Shown here: positions 39,523 to 49,096 of the stretch, one piece after another
Numbering within the stretch: the first letter of the stretch is position 1
How the letters are laid out: each line of letters opens with the position of its first letter
DNA from: Alphaproteobacteria bacterium HGW-Alphaproteobacteria-18
GTDB taxonomy: Bacteria > Pseudomonadota > Alphaproteobacteria > Caulobacterales > Hyphomonadaceae
Assembly (NCBI GenBank): GCA_002841155.1
Contig: PHEH01000009.1
Location: forward strand, 40,918-104,917
DNA: 64,000 bases
Direction: 5' to 3'
Notes under the pieces: generated by a model
What the model saw: only the letters and a program-made list of their open reading frames with translations
Databases searched by the model: none
Told to the model about the DNA's origin: nothing
Position numbers and translations under genes: made by a program

Positions 39523-40142
39523 CGCGCCAGTTCCTTCAGCGCACCTTTAAGCAGTACGCCAACATCCTCAGCGCCGTCTTTCGCAGCGATGGCCACGGCC
39601 TTGGCCGCTTCGCTCTGTGTATAGCCGAGATTGACGAGCGCGCTGACCGCTTCGCCGCGCGCGCCGGTGGCGGCCGAGACGGGCTGGGCCGAGGCGAGGC
39701 CCGCAACAGCGGCGACTTCAAACTTCCCAAACCGGCCGAGCGGGGGCGCTTTTCCGGCAAGCTCGGTAACGATCCGTTCACCGAGCTTCTTGCCGATGCC
39801 CTTGGCGCGGGTGAAGGCGCCCGCGTCGCCCAGCGCAATCGCGTCCATGATGTCTGCCGGGGAAAGCCCGTCGAGAATGGCGAGGGCGGATTTTCCGGCC
39901 ACCCCCGGCACATCCTGAAGGCGCACAAACCAGGCGCGTTCTTCATCGGTGGCGAAGGCAAAAAGCGTGATCGAGCTTTCGGTGACGCGCGTTTCGATAT
40001 GGGCGGTGATCTTGTCGCCGGTCTGAAGCTTTGCAAGCAGGCGCGTTCCGGCCAGCGCCACATAGCCGACGCCGTTCACATCAATCAGCACATGGTCGAG
40101 CCCGATGGCCGCCACTTCGCCCTTCAGACGACCGATAATCAT
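39519..40142 (-). CDS. ruvA: Holliday junction DNA helicase subunit RuvA
   Basis: The 207-residue protein has the N-terminal OB fold (MIIGRLKGEVAAIG start), the helix-hairpin-helix motifs (DVPGVAGKSALAIL and AKGIGKKLGERIV), a linker (about 135-155) and the C-terminal UBA-like domain that contacts RuvB (ALVNLGYTQSEAAKAV). It recognises the four-way junction. It overlaps ruvC by four bases at its start and the inserted gene by four bases at its end. Confidence 0.96.
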   Translation of the reverse strand: MIIGRLKGEVAAIGLDHVLIDVNGVGYVALAGTRLLAKLQTGDKITAHIETRVTESSITLFAFATDEERAWFVRLQDVPGVAGKSALAILDGLSPADIMDAIALGDAGAFTRAKGIGKKLGERIVTELAGKAPPLGRFGKFEVAAVAGLASAQPVSAATGARGEAVSALVNLGYTQSEAAKAVAIAAKDGAEDVGVLLKGALKELAR

Positions 40143-40642
40143 GCCGCGCCCCGCTTCACCTGGAGTGGCAGATGGTGCGCCGCGCAGATGGCGCAGGCAA
40201 GCGCGTCGGCCGCATCCAGCTTCATCTCCCCTGCCCTGGGCAGAAGGCGCTGGACCATGAATTTCACCTGATCCTTGTCGGCGGTGCCCGTGCCCACGAC
40301 GGAGAGCTTGATCTGGCGGGGCGCAAACTCGGCCACCGAAACGCCCGCCATGGCGAGGGCCGCCATCGCAGCCCCGCGCGCCTGGCCAAGCTTCAGCGCC
40401 GAACGGGGATTGGCATTCACCAGCGTTTCCTCAACCCCGGCCGCGTCGGGCGCATGATGCCGGGCAAGCTCGCCCACGGCCTCAAAGATATGGCCAAGGC
40501 GCTCGGCCATGGAAATATCGGTCGGCGCTTCGATCACCCCATGGGCAATATGCACAAGGCGCGCGCCGGTCTGCTCGATGACGCCCCAGCCGGTATGGCG
40601 CAGGCCGGGGTCGATGCCGAGGATACGAATCGTTCTGCTCAT
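40139..40642 (-). CDS. ruvC: Holliday junction resolvase RuvC
   Basis: The 167-residue nuclease resolves four-way junctions. The acidic catalytic residues are in ILGIDPGLRHTG (Asp), VEETLVNANPRSALKLGQA (Glu) and the C-terminal KLDAADALA (two Asp). The ATG at 40642 is preferred over a GTG nine bases earlier, because AGGGTGG lies at normal distance. It is the promoter-proximal gene of ruvC-ruvA-insert-ruvB. Confidence 0.95.
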   Translation of the reverse strand: MSRTIRILGIDPGLRHTGWGVIEQTGARLVHIAHGVIEAPTDISMAERLGHIFEAVGELARHHAPDAAGVEETLVNANPRSALKLGQARGAAMAALAMAGVSVAEFAPRQIKLSVVGTGTADKDQVKFMVQRLLPRAGEMKLDAADALACAICAAHHLPLQVKRGAA

Positions 40643-40772
40643 GCGCGCCACCCTAGCAGCGAGGAGGGTTAAAGACAGCTTGAGTTTTCACTCTTTGTTC
40701 GCGCGCACTGACATCTGACTGCCATATCCAGGTCATCCAAGCCTGCTAAACGGGGAACAAGGGGAGCCCAAA

Positions 40773-41411
40773 ATGAACCATGTTTCCAAGAATACCCGCT
40801 TCTGGGACCGCGCGGCGCGCAAATATTCGTCCGATCCGATTGCCGACGAGGCCGGGTATGGACGCTCGGTGGCGCGGACCGCCGAGTTCATGCGGGCCAC
40901 CGACGAGGCGTTCGAGTTCGGCTGCGGCACAGGCACCACGGCGCTGAAACTGGCGCCCCATTGCGCCCATCTTCTGGCAACGGATATTTCTGCGGAAATG
41001 ATCGCCATCGCCCGCGAGAAGGCCGCCGCTGAAGGCGTGGGCAATGTCACCTTCGAGGTGGGGGTGATCAATGATGACCGCTGGCGCGACAAGGCGTTCG
41101 ACCTGGCCTTCGGCTTCAACATCCTCCACCTGCTGGACGAGCGGCAGGCGGCTCTTGAAGCGGTTCACAGCCTGCTGAAGCCCGGCGGCCTCTTCATCTC
41201 CAAGACGCCCTGCCTTACGGAAATGAGCTTCGCCATCCGCCTCGCCCTGCCGTTGATGCAGGCCATCGGCAAGGCGCCGCATGTCGATTTCTTTTCTGAA
41301 ACCACCCTGACCCGCGAGATCACGCAAGCAGGGTTTGAGATCGTCGCCAGCGAGCGTCATGGGACACGCGGCAAGGATGTGCGCGCCTTCATCGTGGCTC
41401 GCAAACCGTAA
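40773..41411 (+). CDS. class I SAM-dependent methyltransferase
   Basis: The 212-residue protein has a Rossmann methyltransferase fold with motif I FEFGCGTGTTALKLAP (about residues 48-64), the acidic residue in LATDISAEMI, and the post-motif FGFNILHLLDER with the typical LLKPGGLFISKTP. The substrate is not predicted; the UbiE/Coq5-like general type fits best. GGGGAG lies at normal distance before the ATG. It stands alone and convergent with the fasciclin gene. Confidence 0.8.
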   Translation: MNHVSKNTRFWDRAARKYSSDPIADEAGYGRSVARTAEFMRATDEAFEFGCGTGTTALKLAPHCAHLLATDISAEMIAIAREKAAAEGVGNVTFEVGVINDDRWRDKAFDLAFGFNILHLLDERQAALEAVHSLLKPGGLFISKTPCLTEMSFAIRLALPLMQAIGKAPHVDFFSETTLTREITQAGFEIVASERHGTRGKDVRAFIVARKP

Positions 41412-41416
41412 GCGGG

Positions 41417-41448
41417 GGGCAGCGCGCCGGAAAGACCAGGCGCTGCCC
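41417..41448. terminator. possible bidirectional hairpin
   Basis: A 9-bp GC stem (41417-41425 with 41440-41448, GGGCAGCGC/GCGCTGCCC) lies between two convergent genes. There is no T run on either side, so termination would be weak or factor-assisted. Confidence 0.4.
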
Positions 41449-41461
41449 TCTGCGATACGCG

Positions 41462-42031
41462 CTATTCTTCCATGCGGGGGATCAGTACCCCGTCAATCAC
41501 ATGGACCACGCCATTGGAGGCCTGGATGTCGGAGCTGGTGACTTTGTATTGGTTCACCATCACCGTGCCATCCGCCATACGGCGCACGGAAAGGGCGAGA
41601 TTGTTGACGCTGGCGGTCGCGGTGGCGGCTTCTTCAGCTGGCACATCGGCGGCGAGCACTTTGCCCGGCACCACATGATAGCTGACGATCCGGGTCAGAT
41701 CGTCCTTGTTTTCCGGCAGGAGCAGCGCATCGAGCTGGCCGGGCTCAAGCGCGGCAAAGGCTTCATTGGTCGGCGCGAACACCGTGTAGGGACCGGGGCC
41801 CGCCAGTGTTTCGCTCAGACCAGCCGCGTCCACGGCGGCAAGCAGGGTTGAAAAATCCGGATTGGTGGCGACGACATCAACAAGCGTGACATCTTCGACC
41901 GGCGGGGCATCCGCCGGGATTTCAGAGGTTTCCAAAGGTGGCGGAACAACTGTCGGCGTACCTTCTTCTACAGCCGGCGAACAGGCCGCGAGGGCAAACA
42001 CGCTCGCAGCGGCAAAGAGAAACATTTTCAT
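41462..42031 (-). CDS. fasciclin domain lipoprotein
   Basis: The 189-residue protein has a lipoprotein signal (ALAAC, C17), an acidic Pro/Glu linker to about residue 48, and one fasciclin (FAS1) domain. The FAS1 motifs are NPDFSTLLAAVDAAGL, GPYTVFAPTNEAFAAL and the C-terminal NGVVHVIDGVLIP. Bacterial FAS1 proteins act in adhesion or matrix contact. The ATG at 42031 fits the signal; an upstream in-frame start at 42127 would add a non-signal extension. Confidence 0.9.
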   Translation of the reverse strand: MKMFLFAAASVFALAACSPAVEEGTPTVVPPPLETSEIPADAPPVEDVTLVDVVATNPDFSTLLAAVDAAGLSETLAGPGPYTVFAPTNEAFAALEPGQLDALLLPENKDDLTRIVSYHVVPGKVLAADVPAEEAATATASVNNLALSVRRMADGTVMVNQYKVTSSDIQASNGVVHVIDGVLIPRMEE

Positions 42032-42168
42032 CAGACAGGTCCTTTTGTGGCGCGCCGTGCGGGGAATGGAGGGCGCGGGCCATAAGATGGGGCGATCACG
42101 CGCCTCGGCCAGCGCGCACCCTTTCATTGGTCCGGGGCTTTTTCAGGGCAGGACGGAGGCGGGCTGCC

Positions 42169-43266
42169 TCAACTCATCCATTTCAGGACGCGCGGCTCAA
42201 TCGGGTTGGCAAACGCCCGCGGCTCGCTGCGGGCGGCGGCCCATTCGCGTTTGAGCATCTGGTACCATTTGGCCTGCACATCGATATCGTCGATCCACAG
42301 CATCGCCTTCTGATGGGCCATGCCTTCATTCTGCAGGTCGACCATGCGGCCATCCTGGGCCAGGAATGTCTTGCCCATATGCCGCGCCACCGGGATCGCC
42401 AGATTGAGCAGCGGCGCGCCCGTCCACCAGGTGAACTGGGTAATCCGTGTACGCTTGGGCGCTTCGGGCGTCAGGCAGGTCAGCGTCAGGAGGCGCGCGG
42501 TGGCGTTCGAGATGATCTCCCAGCGATAGCCCGGCAGCTGGAACCGGATCTCGGTCATCACATCGCCGCCGAATACCCAGCGATAGAGCTTGGAGTTGGA
42601 CGACGGCGCATGCCGGTCAATCGCCCAGCCCCGCTCGATCGGAATGAACGGCTTTTCCTTGAGCTTCATCCCCGCCGAAGGCGGGCGCCACCACCACTGA
42701 TTATGCACGAAGGGTACATGCGCCGGGTCCATCAGGCCGACAACCGCATCGTCCATATGCGCATTGAAGATGTCGTGGATTACAAATCCCGGCTTTGCCG
42801 GCAGCGGCCCGAAATCCGGGGGCGGAACAGCTGGCGGCGCGCTGCTGCGCGGATCATGCGCAACATAGATATAGACCGCGCCATTGGCCTCATGCACCGG
42901 ATAGCGGCGCACTTTTACCTTAGACGGATCATAGGGGCTGTCTTCAGTCAGGCTTGGCATCAGCTTGCAGCCGCCATCTGTGCCAAAGCGCCAGCCATGA
43001 TAGGGGCATTGCAAGGTCCACTGCCCGTCTGTCTCGATCTGCTGGCCCGCCGACAGCGGCACCAGGCGGTGCGGGCAGATATCCCGGAGGGCAAACGCCT
43101 CACCGGCGGGCGTGCGCCCGACCACGACAGGCTCGCCCAGCATCATCACCCGCTGCTGCGCGCCCGCTTTCAGCTCCGCCGACGCCGCCGCCAGATACCA
43201 ACTGTCAGTCAGGAAGCCGTCAGCGGTGATACCGGTCTTCGGCGGGGTCAGCTGGGTATCTGGCAA
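42169..43266 (-). CDS. Rieske-type aromatic/sterol ring oxygenase, alpha subunit
   Basis: The 365-residue protein has an N-terminal Rieske [2Fe-2S] domain (C64, H66, C87, H90 in CPH and CPYHGW) and a C-terminal catalytic domain with the mononuclear iron motif DPAHVPFVH (D180, H183, H188). It belongs to the VanA/PaO type single-component-like oxygenases that take electrons from a separate reductase. No reductase gene is near. In view of the feruloyl-CoA synthase gene at 11.5 kb it could demethylate vanillate, but other methyl or sterol substrates fit as well. Confidence 0.88.
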   Translation of the reverse strand: MPDTQLTPPKTGITADGFLTDSWYLAAASAELKAGAQQRVMMLGEPVVVGRTPAGEAFALRDICPHRLVPLSAGQQIETDGQWTLQCPYHGWRFGTDGGCKLMPSLTEDSPYDPSKVKVRRYPVHEANGAVYIYVAHDPRSSAPPAVPPPDFGPLPAKPGFVIHDIFNAHMDDAVVGLMDPAHVPFVHNQWWWRPPSAGMKLKEKPFIPIERGWAIDRHAPSSNSKLYRWVFGGDVMTEIRFQLPGYRWEIISNATARLLTLTCLTPEAPKRTRITQFTWWTGAPLLNLAIPVARHMGKTFLAQDGRMVDLQNEGMAHQKAMLWIDDIDVQAKWYQMLKREWAAARSEPRAFANPIEPRVLKWMS

Positions 43267-43274
43267 GGGGCGCC

Positions 43275-43838
43275 CTACTCCGCAGCCGTGACCGTGACGG
43301 TCAGTTCATAGGTGCTCTCCGGAGCTTCCCCGGTTTCCCAGGGGCGCCCCTCAGTCATCTTCACGACGCCGGTGCCTTCGGCAGACGCCTTGAGATCGAA
43401 GCTCATATAGTGGTTACCGCCGGTAAAGCCCGGCAAGCTTTGCAACGCCGGATTGGTTGCGCGCGTGTTCTCTCCGGTCAGTTCGAGGAAGTCCGGTTGC
43501 TCGACGATCTGCCAGACATAGCCAGCAGTCGGAATGGTTTCGAGCTCGATGCGCAGGGTCTCCCCTGCCGGCAAGGAAATCTCTCCGCCCTTCTTGCCCG
43601 CCCCCGCATAGACAACGCCGGACTCGGCAGCGGCCTGCGCCGCTACTGACGCGGCAGCCTGCGCTTCTTCGCTGGGCATCTCTCCCATTTCAGATTCACC
43701 CATGTCCACTTCCTCAGCCTCGGTCTCGACAGCGGGCGGCTCAATGCTGCCGGTATCCACTGTCTCTTCCCCCGGCGCGCAAGCCGCAAGACCAAGCGCA
43801 AGGGCCCCAGTCAGCATCTTTCCAATCGAGTATCGCAT
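43275..43838 (-). CDS. chagasin-like cysteine protease inhibitor (I42), lipoprotein
   Basis: The 187-residue lipoprotein has a signal ending LAAC (C20), an acidic linker (about 22-75) and an I42 inhibitor domain. The three inhibitory loops are visible: IPTAGYVW (102-109) for the NPTTGY loop, GFTGGNHYMSF (137-147), and RPWE (165-168). Family members block papain-type cysteine proteases. AAGGAG precedes the ATG. No cysteine protease gene is adjacent, so it may protect against external enzymes. Confidence 0.8.
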   Translation of the reverse strand: MRYSIGKMLTGALALGLAACAPGEETVDTGSIEPPAVETEAEEVDMGESEMGEMPSEEAQAAASVAAQAAAESGVVYAGAGKKGGEISLPAGETLRIELETIPTAGYVWQIVEQPDFLELTGENTRATNPALQSLPGFTGGNHYMSFDLKASAEGTGVVKMTEGRPWETGEAPESTYELTVTVTAAE

Positions 43839-44285
43839 GGGAGGCTCCTTTATCGTCTCTTCAGTATCGCTAAGTTCGACGCGCGGCGAAAGCAACTCCG
43901 GAAAAATGCAGGGATTGCCACAGACGCGACCTTCAGACTGTGCCGCATATGCAATCTGACCGCTGCCTTGAAGAAATACCGGGCCCAGACGTGCCGCAGA
44001 GAATTTCCGTCAACCTTGCATTGTCACCCGCATCGAGGGTGGATGTCTGCTCTGCAAGGAACAGGATTCGTGGGGCTGCTTTGCCCCTGCCTCAAGACGC
44101 ACAGACAGACGTCCAGTTAACCATTTTGCTCTGCCTGAAAGGCGCGCCCAGCTTGAGTTTTCTTACAAACATTCAGAAGGCATGAACCCACTACGCCTGA
44201 GTTAAGCATTAGAATTCAGATAGTTAGTGCACAAACATCCGTCTAATGCTATGTTTGCGAAGTAGTTTCTCAGTGCGAGCAAAAC
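43839..44285. other. long intergenic region
   Basis: These 447 bases separate the divergent chagasin-like and acyltransferase genes. The longest reading frames have no recognisable similarity or good start. The end near 44160-44285 is AT-rich and probably carries the promoter of the acyltransferase gene, but I cannot fix it. No hairpin terminator or known operator was seen. Confidence 0.45.
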
Positions 44286-45617
44286 ATGCCAGGAAGCGGC
44301 GTAAACTTAACCAAATATAGTCCGCCCGGATCGCCGGAATACTCAGCCGAATCCTTGCCCGGATTGCAAACAGTACAACCGGCTGGCCGTGTGCCCCCTT
44401 CAGCCAGCCGCCAGACACGGATTCTGGGGCTCGACATATGCCGCTCGGCAGCCATCCTTCTCACGATGTTCAGCCACGCGCTCGCGGAAGGCGGCGCGCA
44501 ACTCTATTACGCTTTGGACGATACCGGACTGATCTGGCTCCGCCTCTTCTTGCAGATGAGCCCTCCGATCTTCATCATCCTGTTCGGCTCCGTGCTGGAA
44601 ATTGTCTACCGGCCACGGATCGAGGCTGGGGAGAAAATGCAGACCACCGCACGACTGCTGACCCGTGCCATGCAATGCTACCTTCTCTATCTCGTAACTC
44701 TGCTTGCAATGCTGGCGGCCGGCCATAGCTCGCCAAGCTACACGCTACGCTGCGCCTTGTTCCTTGGGGTAACGCCCTATGGCGACATCCTGAAATTCTA
44801 TACCCTGGCCCTCGCATTTGCACCGGCGCTGATCTTTCTGCGCAACAGGTTGCGCTTTCCGGCTCTGATTGCGGCATCGATTGCAATCCACCTGCTACAC
44901 CCTGTCATCTCAAGAATATTCGTAGCCGAGACATCCCCGGGGGATGCCTATATCAGCCCGGTCATCGGTTTCCTGATTGGAGGCGGCGAAATCGTTTCGG
45001 GCGGGCCCTCCGTGCTGCATGGCATGACTTTCGTGATCTGGGGTATGCTCATCGGGCGCGCTGTCATCGTACTGACCCAGGGCGTGGCAACACGGCGCGA
45101 GATCCTCCAGGTGATAGCAACAATGGGCGCAATGCTGGCGGCCTCGGCAGCCGTACTGCTCCTGTTCTGGAACCTGAAGGCGCCCGCCGAAACCCTGCAA
45201 GCCCTGAGCAATCTTTCTTACAGGAACGCCAACCATCCGATCTATTTTGCCTTCGGCCTCGCCAGCACCCTGATCGCCGTATTTGTCTGCCTTGGCTTAT
45301 ATGATGGTCTCCATGTGAGGTTCGGCCGGGCACTGATCTTCGCTGGAAAGACCAGCCTGTTCACATTCTCCTTCGGCAACGCCCTTCTGTATCTCGCGCC
45401 TGTGCTGGCGCTCAGCCTCATGGGAAGCTGGGTCTACACTTTCGCGCTGTTCTTCCTGATCTGCCTGCAAAGCTACGCCTTCCAGTGGCTCCAGACGGCA
45501 AGTGGCAACCCGGCCGCAACAAGGTTTCAGGCGGCGATCGCGCAGATAAACGCCAGGGTCGGCTGGCTGCCCCGGCGGGTTGCCCCCGGATACGCATCCC
45601 TTCTTGGCTGGCGATAG
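44286..45617 (+). CDS. OpgC-like membrane acyltransferase family protein
   Basis: The 443-residue protein has about ten membrane helices, starting with RILGLDICRSAAILLTMFSHAL, the type of first helix seen in acyltransferase-3/OpgC proteins (LD...R motif followed by H). An N-terminal hydrophilic extension of about 45 residues without conservation raises the chance that translation starts later. The OpgC group modifies periplasmic glucans with succinyl or similar groups; the exact substrate is uncertain. The gene stands alone and precedes lepA by about 57 bases. Confidence 0.6.
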   Translation: MPGSGVNLTKYSPPGSPEYSAESLPGLQTVQPAGRVPPSASRQTRILGLDICRSAAILLTMFSHALAEGGAQLYYALDDTGLIWLRLFLQMSPPIFIILFGSVLEIVYRPRIEAGEKMQTTARLLTRAMQCYLLYLVTLLAMLAAGHSSPSYTLRCALFLGVTPYGDILKFYTLALAFAPALIFLRNRLRFPALIAASIAIHLLHPVISRIFVAETSPGDAYISPVIGFLIGGGEIVSGGPSVLHGMTFVIWGMLIGRAVIVLTQGVATRREILQVIATMGAMLAASAAVLLLFWNLKAPAETLQALSNLSYRNANHPIYFAFGLASTLIAVFVCLGLYDGLHVRFGRALIFAGKTSLFTFSFGNALLYLAPVLALSLMGSWVYTFALFFLICLQSYAFQWLQTASGNPAATRFQAAIAQINARVGWLPRRVAPGYASLLGWR

Positions 45618-45674
45618 TCGTGCTGCCGCCTGCGCCCACTTTCCCAGCGCGGCAGTGCCCGCTATATGCGCCCC

Positions 45675-47480
45675 ATGACACCGCGCGATAAAATCCGTAA
45701 CTTTTCGATCATTGCCCATATCGACCATGGGAAATCGACCCTTGCCGACCGCCTGATTCAGGCCTGCGGCGGCCTCACTGACCGTGAAATGAGTGAACAG
45801 GTGCTCGACTCGATGGACATCGAGAAAGAGCGCGGCATCACCATCAAGGCCCAGACCGTGCGCCTCGCCTACACGGCCGCCGATGGGGAAACCTATACGC
45901 TCAACCTGATGGACACGCCGGGGCACGTCGACTTCGCCTATGAAGTCTCCCGGTGCCTGGCCGCCTGCGAAGGCTCGCTCCTGGTGGTGGATGCCTCGCA
46001 AGGCGTCGAGGCCCAGACGTTGGCAAACGTCTATCAGGCCATCGACCAGAACCATGAGATCGTCCCCGTTCTCAACAAGATCGACCTGCCGGCCGCCGAT
46101 GTGGACCGGGTCAAGGAGCAGATCGAGGAGATCATTGGCCTCGACGCGTCTGACGCGGTGCAGATTTCCGCCAAGACCGGCCTTGGCATCCCCGACGTGC
46201 TCGAAGCCATCGTCACCCGCCTGCCCCCGCCCCGGGGCGGCGAGCAGGCCTCCCCCCTCAAGGCCGCGCTGGTGGACGCCTATTACGACCCCTATCTCGG
46301 CGTGGTCGTCATCGTGCGCGTGCATGAGGGCGTGCTGAAGAAGAAACAGCTGATCCGCATGATGCGCACCGGCGGCGTCTACGAGATCGACAAGGTCGGC
46401 ACCTTCAATCCCAAACTCACCGAGACCGACGCCCTCGGCCCCGGCGAGGTCGGCTATTTCGTCGCCTCGATCAAGGAAGTCGGCGACTGCTCGATCGGTG
46501 ACACGATCACCGAAGACAAACGCCCGACTGAAAAAGCCCTGCCCGGCTACAAGGATGTCCAGCCGGTGGTCTTCTGCGGCCTCTTCCCGATGGATGCCGG
46601 CGACTTTGACGACCTGCGCGCCGCGATGGGCAAGCTGCGCCTGAACGACGCCTCGTTCACCTGGGAAATGGAAACCTCCGCCGCGCTCGGCATGGGCTTC
46701 CGCTGCGGCTTCCTCGGCCTGCTCCACCTTGAAATTATTCAGGAGCGTCTCTCCCGCGAGTTTGACCTCGACCTGATCGCGACCGCCCCGAGCGTCGTCT
46801 ATGAAATGTCGATGACCGACGGCACCGAGATCGAGCTGCACAACCCGGCCGATATGCCCGATGTTGTCCGCATCACGGAAATCCGCGAGCCGTGGATTGC
46901 CGCGACGATCTACACGCCGGACGAATATCTCGGCTCGATCCTGAAACTCTGCCAGGACCGGCGCGGCATCCAGACCGAACTCTCCTATGTCGGCGGACGG
47001 GCCTGCGTGAAATACGAACTCCCCCTCAACGAGGTGGTGTTCGACTTCTACGACCGCCTGAAATCCATCTCGCGCGGCTATGCGAGCTTTGACTACACCC
47101 TCATCGGCCACCGCGCCGAAAACCTCGTGAAGCTGCAGATCCTCGTCAATGAAGAGCCCGTCGATGCCCTCGCCATGCTTGTCCACCGCGACCGCGCCGA
47201 AAGCCGGGGCCGTCAGATGTGCGAGCGCCTGAAAGAGCTGATCCCGCGCCAGATGTTCAAGATCCCGATCCAGGCCGCCATCGGTGGCCGGGTCGTGGCG
47301 CGCGAAACCATCAGTGCCATGAGGAAAGACGTCACCGCCAAATGCTATGGCGGCGACGCCACCCGCAAACGCAAACTCCTCGACAAACAGGCCGCCGGCA
47401 AAAAACGCATGCGCCAGTTCGGCAAAGTCGAAATCCCGCAGGAAGCCTTTGTGGCCGCGCTGCGGATGGATGGGGATTGA
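45675..47480 (+). CDS. lepA: elongation factor 4 LepA
   Basis: The 601-residue GTPase has the G1 motif AHIDHGKST (14-22), G3 DTPGHVDF, G4 NKID, domain II and the EF4-specific C-terminal domain with [12 protein letters not shown] and the basic end [21 protein letters not shown] split across 560-585. LepA binds ribosomes and aids initiation or back-translocation under stress. The ATG at 45675 gives the family start TPRDKIRNF; the ATG three codons earlier adds only MRP. Confidence 0.96.
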   Translation: MTPRDKIRNFSIIAHIDHGKSTLADRLIQACGGLTDREMSEQVLDSMDIEKERGITIKAQTVRLAYTAADGETYTLNLMDTPGHVDFAYEVSRCLAACEGSLLVVDASQGVEAQTLANVYQAIDQNHEIVPVLNKIDLPAADVDRVKEQIEEIIGLDASDAVQISAKTGLGIPDVLEAIVTRLPPPRGGEQASPLKAALVDAYYDPYLGVVVIVRVHEGVLKKKQLIRMMRTGGVYEIDKVGTFNPKLTETDALGPGEVGYFVASIKEVGDCSIGDTITEDKRPTEKALPGYKDVQPVVFCGLFPMDAGDFDDLRAAMGKLRLNDASFTWEMETSAALGMGFRCGFLGLLHLEIIQERLSREFDLDLIATAPSVVYEMSMTDGTEIELHNPADMPDVVRITEIREPWIAATIYTPDEYLGSILKLCQDRRGIQTELSYVGGRACVKYELPLNEVVFDFYDRLKSISRGYASFDYTLIGHRAENLVKLQILVNEEPVDALAMLVHRDRAESRGRQMCERLKELIPRQMFKIPIQAAIGGRVVARETISAMRKDVTAKCYGGDATRKRKLLDKQAAGKKRMRQFGKVEIPQEAFVAALRMDGD

Positions 47481-47499
47481 TCCCCATCCAACGCGGGCC

Positions 47500-47925
47500 T
47501 CAGCTCACCAGAAGATAAATCGCCCGACCCGCCAGCGGGAACAGTACCAGTGTGGACGCCACGAACAGGTAAAAGCGGATCATCACGACATTCTTTGTGG
47601 CTTGCCACAGGGAGTGGATGATCCGCAGGCCAACATAGGCCCAGGCTAGCCCCACATCCACCATGCCCGCCTCGCCGCTGACGGCCAGCACCATCACGAT
47701 GGCGTAGAAGATCGTCGGCTGCTCCATCAGGTGATTGTAATTGTCCGCCACCTGACGGACCTCCGAAGGCAGCGCGTTCCACGCACCCCCGCGCGTATGC
47801 TTGGCCTTTTCCGGATGCAGCCGCGCCTTCTGCATCGCTGGAACGCGTGTGGCCAGCATCCACGCCCAGACAACCAGCGTCCAGGCAACAAGTACAGCAG
47901 CAGGCAGCAACAGGGGGGTAGTCAT
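47500..47925 (-). CDS. MAPEG family membrane protein
   Basis: The 141-residue protein has four membrane helices (about 4-25, 65-85, 88-105 and 115-138). The conserved RGGAWNALPSEVRQVADNYNHL motif is split between the loop and helix 2, and RIIHSLWQ closes helix 3. MAPEG proteins act in glutathione and lipid mediator metabolism, but most bacterial members lack assigned function. The ATG at 47925 starts directly before the first helix. Confidence 0.85.
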   Translation of the reverse strand: MTTPLLLPAAVLVAWTLVVWAWMLATRVPAMQKARLHPEKAKHTRGGAWNALPSEVRQVADNYNHLMEQPTIFYAIVMVLAVSGEAGMVDVGLAWAYVGLRIIHSLWQATKNVVMIRFYLFVASTLVLFPLAGRAIYLLVS

Positions 47926-47994
47926 CCTGAAATCCTCGACCAAACAGGTTATTGCCGCGAAGCCTGACTGTCTGCCGCTGGGGAAATCAAGAGC

Positions 47995-48582
47995 CTAAGC
48001 GTCCGCGCCCTCCTCCAGCGCCGCAATCTCCGCGTCCAGCGCTTTCACAGCGCGCCCGTTGAGCCAAGCGATCCCGGCAAAGAGGGCGCCCACTATGCCG
48101 AGACTGAAAAGAAACACAGTGAGTTTGGCCGCCAGCGGCGTGGGATTATCCGGCGTAAAGCTTACCGCGGACAGGAACACGATCATTCCCGGCACGAACG
48201 GTATCAGATACCAGCGCCACACCGTCGCAAGCGCGGCGCGCTGGCGCAGCAGCTCGCCCTGGTGAAAGTCTGTCAGGCTGAGCGCGGCGTCGATCTCGCC
48301 CGCCCCGGCCGCGCGCGCCATCGTGTGCAGCTTCCAGACCACATAGAGCGTTCCGGCCATGATTAGCGCCGCCCCGGCCCGCACACCCCAGTCCGGCACA
48401 GTTACGGCAACACCTCCGAAGGCGATCAGGACGAAAATCGAAGCGGCATACTCCATCATGTTCCGCCGCCGGATGGTGTTCTGGAAACTGCTAGCCTTGC
48501 GGCGCACCTCTTCCAGAGGCATCGCAAAACTGCCCGTCTCCTGACGGGCCCACAGCTCACGGATCGAATCGTCCTCAGACAT
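47995..48582 (-). CDS. four-helix membrane protein, putative anti-sigma partner
   Basis: The 195-residue protein has a cytoplasmic N-terminus of about 40 residues (IRELWARQETGSFAMPLEEVRR) and four membrane helices (about 43-62, 66-84, 122-142 and 155-175), with a helical tail. It has no zinc-binding HxxxCxxC motif of ZAS anti-sigma factors. It overlaps the end of the ECF sigma gene by eight bases, so the cytoplasmic N-terminus is a candidate sigma-binding domain (inference). Confidence 0.7.
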   Translation of the reverse strand: MSEDDSIRELWARQETGSFAMPLEEVRRKASSFQNTIRRRNMMEYAASIFVLIAFGGVAVTVPDWGVRAGAALIMAGTLYVVWKLHTMARAAGAGEIDAALSLTDFHQGELLRQRAALATVWRWYLIPFVPGMIVFLSAVSFTPDNPTPLAAKLTVFLFSLGIVGALFAGIAWLNGRAVKALDAEIAALEEGADA

Positions 48583-49096
48583 CTGCCGCCTCCTTGAAAT
48601 CTTCTGCCAGCCGCGCTTTGAGACGCGAAATGCGCGTCATCACTGCGCCCGGCTTTATCCCGATGATCTCGGCGATTGATGCCGCATCGAGATCCTCAAG
48701 GTAAAGTGTCATCACCTGCCGGTCGGCGGCCTTTAGTGCCCTTATCCAGGCGTTCAACCGCTCCAGCGCATCCTCACGCTCATAGTCCGAGACCGGATTG
48801 TCCGTTCCCGGCATACCGCCAATAGTATCCTGACCGACCAACCCCCGATTGATGCGCATTTCGCGGCCAACATGGGTAGAGGCAACATTCTGCGCCACCC
48901 GGTAAACCCAGGTCTTCAGGCTGCACCGCCCGTCAAACTTTGCGAGACTCCGCCAGAGCGCAACATGCATTTCCTGCAACAGATCTTTCCGCCGCTCCGG
49001 ATTGGCCTCCATCGCGCGCGCAAGCCGCTGCATGGCCGCGCCATGGGCCTGCGCCGCTTCGGTATAACGCTGATCCTGATCTGGCACCGGCTTCAT
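48575..49096 (-). CDS. ECF RNA polymerase sigma factor
   Basis: The 173-residue protein has sigma region 2 (about 38-85, with LLQEMHVALWRSLAKFDG and TWVYRVAQNVA) and region 4 (about 115-170, with YLEDLDAASIAEIIGIKPGAV and ISRLKARL). The length fits a minimal ECF factor. The partner gene follows in overlap. The target promoter is not known; a typical autoregulatory promoter is expected in the region 49097-49150 but none could be seen with confidence. Confidence 0.92.
   Translation of the reverse strand: MKPVPDQDQRYTEAAQAHGAAMQRLARAMEANPERRKDLLQEMHVALWRSLAKFDGRCSLKTWVYRVAQNVASTHVGREMRINRGLVGQDTIGGMPGTDNPVSDYEREDALERLNAWIRALKAADRQVMTLYLEDLDAASIAEIIGIKPGAVMTRISRLKARLAEDFKEAADV

Noticed and set aside
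45297..47186. A long open frame on the minus strand opposite lepA
   Set aside because: It is fully antisense to a strongly conserved gene, is His/Gly/Asp-rich as expected for a reversed high-GC frame, and has no recognised domain.
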